Source of the DNA: an uncultured Ruminococcus sp.
Lineage (GTDB): Bacteria > Bacillota > Clostridia > Oscillospirales > Acutalibacteraceae
NCBI GenBank assembly: GCA_902767125.1
Contig: CACXGJ010000095.1
Coordinates: 1 to 5,972, forward strand
Length of the DNA stretch: 5,972 nt
Direction of reading: 5' to 3'
The translations under genes were made by a program, and so were the position numbers. Positions 5,427 through 5,972 of this stretch are shown piece after piece (the first letter of the stretch is position 1; each line of letters opens with the position of its first letter). The notes under the pieces were generated by a model. It had not been told where the DNA came from, searched no databases, and was given only the letters and a program-made list of their open reading frames with translations.

Positions 5427-5972
5427 TCAATGAAGAATTTTTTTGATTCTTTCAACAGCCTCGGAAGTTTTTTCATGTGAGTTGAAGGATGTCAGTCTAA
5501 AATAATTTTTCCCGCATTTTCCGAAGCCCTCTCCGGGAGTGCCGACAACCCCTGCATTTTCAAGCAGATAGTCAAAAAATTCCCAACTGCCCATTTTATT
5601 CGGACATTCAAGCCATATGTACGGAGAATTTTTTCCGCCTGTATAGTAAATGCCGAGTTCATCGAGCATATCTGAAATTATTTTTGCATTTTGTCGGTAA
5701 TAGTTGATATTGTCAAGGCACTGCCTTTGTCCGGCCTCACTGAATACTGCTGCAGCTCCGCACTGTACAGCCCATGATACACCGTTGAACTTTGTTGCCT
5801 GCCGTCTGTACCACATATCATGCAGCTTATGACCGCCTCTTGAAAGCTCTTTCGGAATGACTGTATAACCGCATCTTACTCCCGTGAAACCTGCTGTTTT
5901 CGAGAGAGAACACAGTTCAATGGCACATTCCCTTGCACCGTCTATTTCAAAAATCGAGCGTGGCAAATCGTC
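5427..5972 (-). CDS. dapL: LL-diaminopimelate aminotransferase, C-terminal part (runs off the window)
   Basis: The C-terminal 181 residues of a fold-type I PLP aminotransferase that converts tetrahydrodipicolinate directly to LL-diaminopimelate in the lysine and cell-wall meso-diaminopimelate pathway. The reading frame is open to the right edge (DDLPRSIFEIDGAREC), so the gene begins outside the window; full-length DapL is about 400 residues. Counting from the first complete codon at the edge, SLSKTAGFTGVRCGY holds the PLP-binding lysine K25 and the phosphate-binding arginine R33. RRQATKFNGVSW, NSPYIWLECP, SWEFFDYLL and VVGTPGEGFGKCGKNYFRLTSF are all typical of DapL rather than aspartate aminotransferases in general. 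The stop TGA is at 5429-5427. I see no strong terminator after it, so read-through into luxS is possible. Confidence 0.95.
   Translation of the reverse strand, partial: DDLPRSIFEIDGARECAIELCSLSKTAGFTGVRCGYTVIPKELSRGGHKLHDMWYRRQATKFNGVSWAVQCGAAAVFSEAGQRQCLDNINYYRQNAKIISDMLDELGIYYTGGKNSPYIWLECPNKMGSWEFFDYLLENAGVVGTPGEGFGKCGKNYFRLTSFNSHEKTSEAVERIKKILH

Overview
The window is AT-rich (about one third G+C by eye), with heavy use of ATA for isoleucine, purine-rich ribosome binding sites and several TTG starts. Together with a PdaA-type spore-cortex deacetylase, a DapL-type lysine-pathway aminotransferase and LuxS, this points to a low-GC anaerobic Firmicute of class Clostridia, perhaps a gut Ruminococcaceae/Lachnospiraceae relative. 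The family-level guess is inference. No mobile element, CRISPR array, tRNA or rRNA was seen.

Layout: bases 1-255 are an AT-rich intergenic region with short palindromic motifs and a likely extended -10 promoter. Two plus-strand genes follow: a small YbjN-like protein (256-696) and a membrane-anchored peptidoglycan deacetylase of the PdaA family (751-1560). A rho-independent terminator (1626-1657) closes this unit. A near-consensus promoter (1697-1725) then drives a tight three-gene plus-strand cassette: a two-helix membrane protein with a DUF3592-like ectodomain (1759-2451), a lipoprotein with a long Ser/Glu-rich stalk and a transglutaminase-like domain with an intact Cys-His-Asp triad (2470-3921), and a second DUF3592-like membrane protein with four predicted helices (3923-4579). 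A long bidirectional terminator hairpin (4601-4656) separates it from the minus-strand genes.

The minus strand carries luxS (4696-5235) and, upstream of it and cut by the window edge, the C-terminal half of LL-diaminopimelate aminotransferase dapL (5427-5972). These are housekeeping functions: the activated methyl cycle/AI-2 production and lysine/meso-diaminopimelate synthesis.

The plus-strand genes have a cell-envelope theme: a peptidoglycan deacetylase, then a surface lipoprotein flanked by two related membrane proteins. The least explained part is the cassette at 1759-4579, where the two membrane proteins appear to share the same small extracytoplasmic beta-rich domain on either side of a transglutaminase-like lipoprotein. 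A joint function is inferred only from proximity and topology.
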